Shown here one piece after another: positions 63,997-64,000 of a stretch of 64,000 nucleotides of DNA. The stretch lies in IMG/VR virus record IMGVR_UViG_3300032397_000006, positions 1 to 64,000 of that record. One strand, written 5' to 3'. The position numbers and the translations under genes are program-made. Below the pieces are notes generated by a model. That model ran no database searches. It was not told where the DNA came from and worked only from the letters and a program-made list of their open reading frames with translations. The DNA comes from a virus. Numbering within the stretch: the stretch's first letter is position 1; each line of letters begins with the position of its first letter.

Positions 63997-64000
63997 GAGC

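Noticed and set aside
1-64000. CRISPR arrays, tRNA genes, rRNA genes, insertion sequences, integrase, terminase
   Set aside because: I saw no direct-repeat array, no cloverleaf-like sequence that I would trust, no transposase or integrase motif and no terminase Walker/nuclease pair. A tRNA scan was not possible by eye, so a hidden tRNA cannot be excluded.

Overview
The window is a continuous stretch of a large tailed-phage (or prophage) genome with a contractile tail. I base this on a portal, an HK97-type prohead protease, a scaffold, a major capsid protein, a tail sheath, a tail tube, tail assembly chaperones and the start of a tape measure protein. All follow the usual myovirus order. Essentially every gene is on the minus strand, so transcription runs from position 64000 down to 1. 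The DNA is GC-rich. Genes are tightly packed, and many start at a GTG or ATG that overlaps the previous stop (GTGA/ATGA). The host cannot be named. The encoded ECF-type sigma factor and the GC content fit a bacterium such as a proteobacterium or myxobacterium, but this is only a guess. I saw no terminase, integrase, tRNA or CRISPR array.

Layout in transcription order. (1) 64.0-53.3 kb: small early or accessory genes, including a coiled-coil protein, an LPD29-like protein, an MT-A70 adenine methyltransferase, two small paralog families that include Acb2/Tad1-hairpin-like proteins (one single, one a tandem duplicate), an ECF sigma factor followed by a membrane-anchored HExxH protein, a YkgJ-like Cys-cluster protein, a nucleotidyltransferase-like protein and a deoxyribosyltransferase-like protein. 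(2) 52.8-39.9 kb: four large multidomain proteins (1750, 1400, 431 and 657 aa) tied together by twelve copies of a ~22-residue motif, GHKYxxRxPDGKGGWxYxY. Between the copies lie kinase-like domains, an R-S-E ADP-ribosyltransferase, a pyrophosphatase-like domain, P-loop (zeta-like) kinases and unknown domains. I interpret this as a polyvalent effector cassette, possibly injected with the DNA. (3) 39.9-37.4 kb: portal and a structural protein. (4) 37.3-31.8 kb: accessory genes, many small and zinc-knuckle bearing, several preceded by a repeated promoter/operator element. They end with a SpoT-like HD hydrolase and a DUF5664-like protein. (5) 31.8-24.9 kb: a DNA methyltransferase, a MuF-like protein fused to a zincin metallopeptidase, a winged-helix-like protein, a Zn-ribbon protein, the prohead protease, the scaffold and the major capsid protein. 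(6) 24.7-9.2 kb: virion decoration and fibre-like proteins, including three tandem paralogs and a patatin-like phospholipase. (7) 9.2-0 kb: head-tail connectors, sheath, tube, chaperones with a likely programmed frameshift, and the tape measure protein, which runs off the left edge.

The genes suggest a virion-centred strategy. Besides the normal capsid and tail, the phage codes for an unusually large set of enzymatic domains next to the portal and MuF genes, where injected proteins are commonly encoded. Early genes look like anti-defence and host-takeover functions: possible cyclic-nucleotide sponges, an alarmone hydrolase-like protein, DNA methylation and a sigma factor. Expression appears to be tuned by repeated promoters containing TTATC-N9-GATAA palindromes and by hairpins placed just upstream of several start codons.
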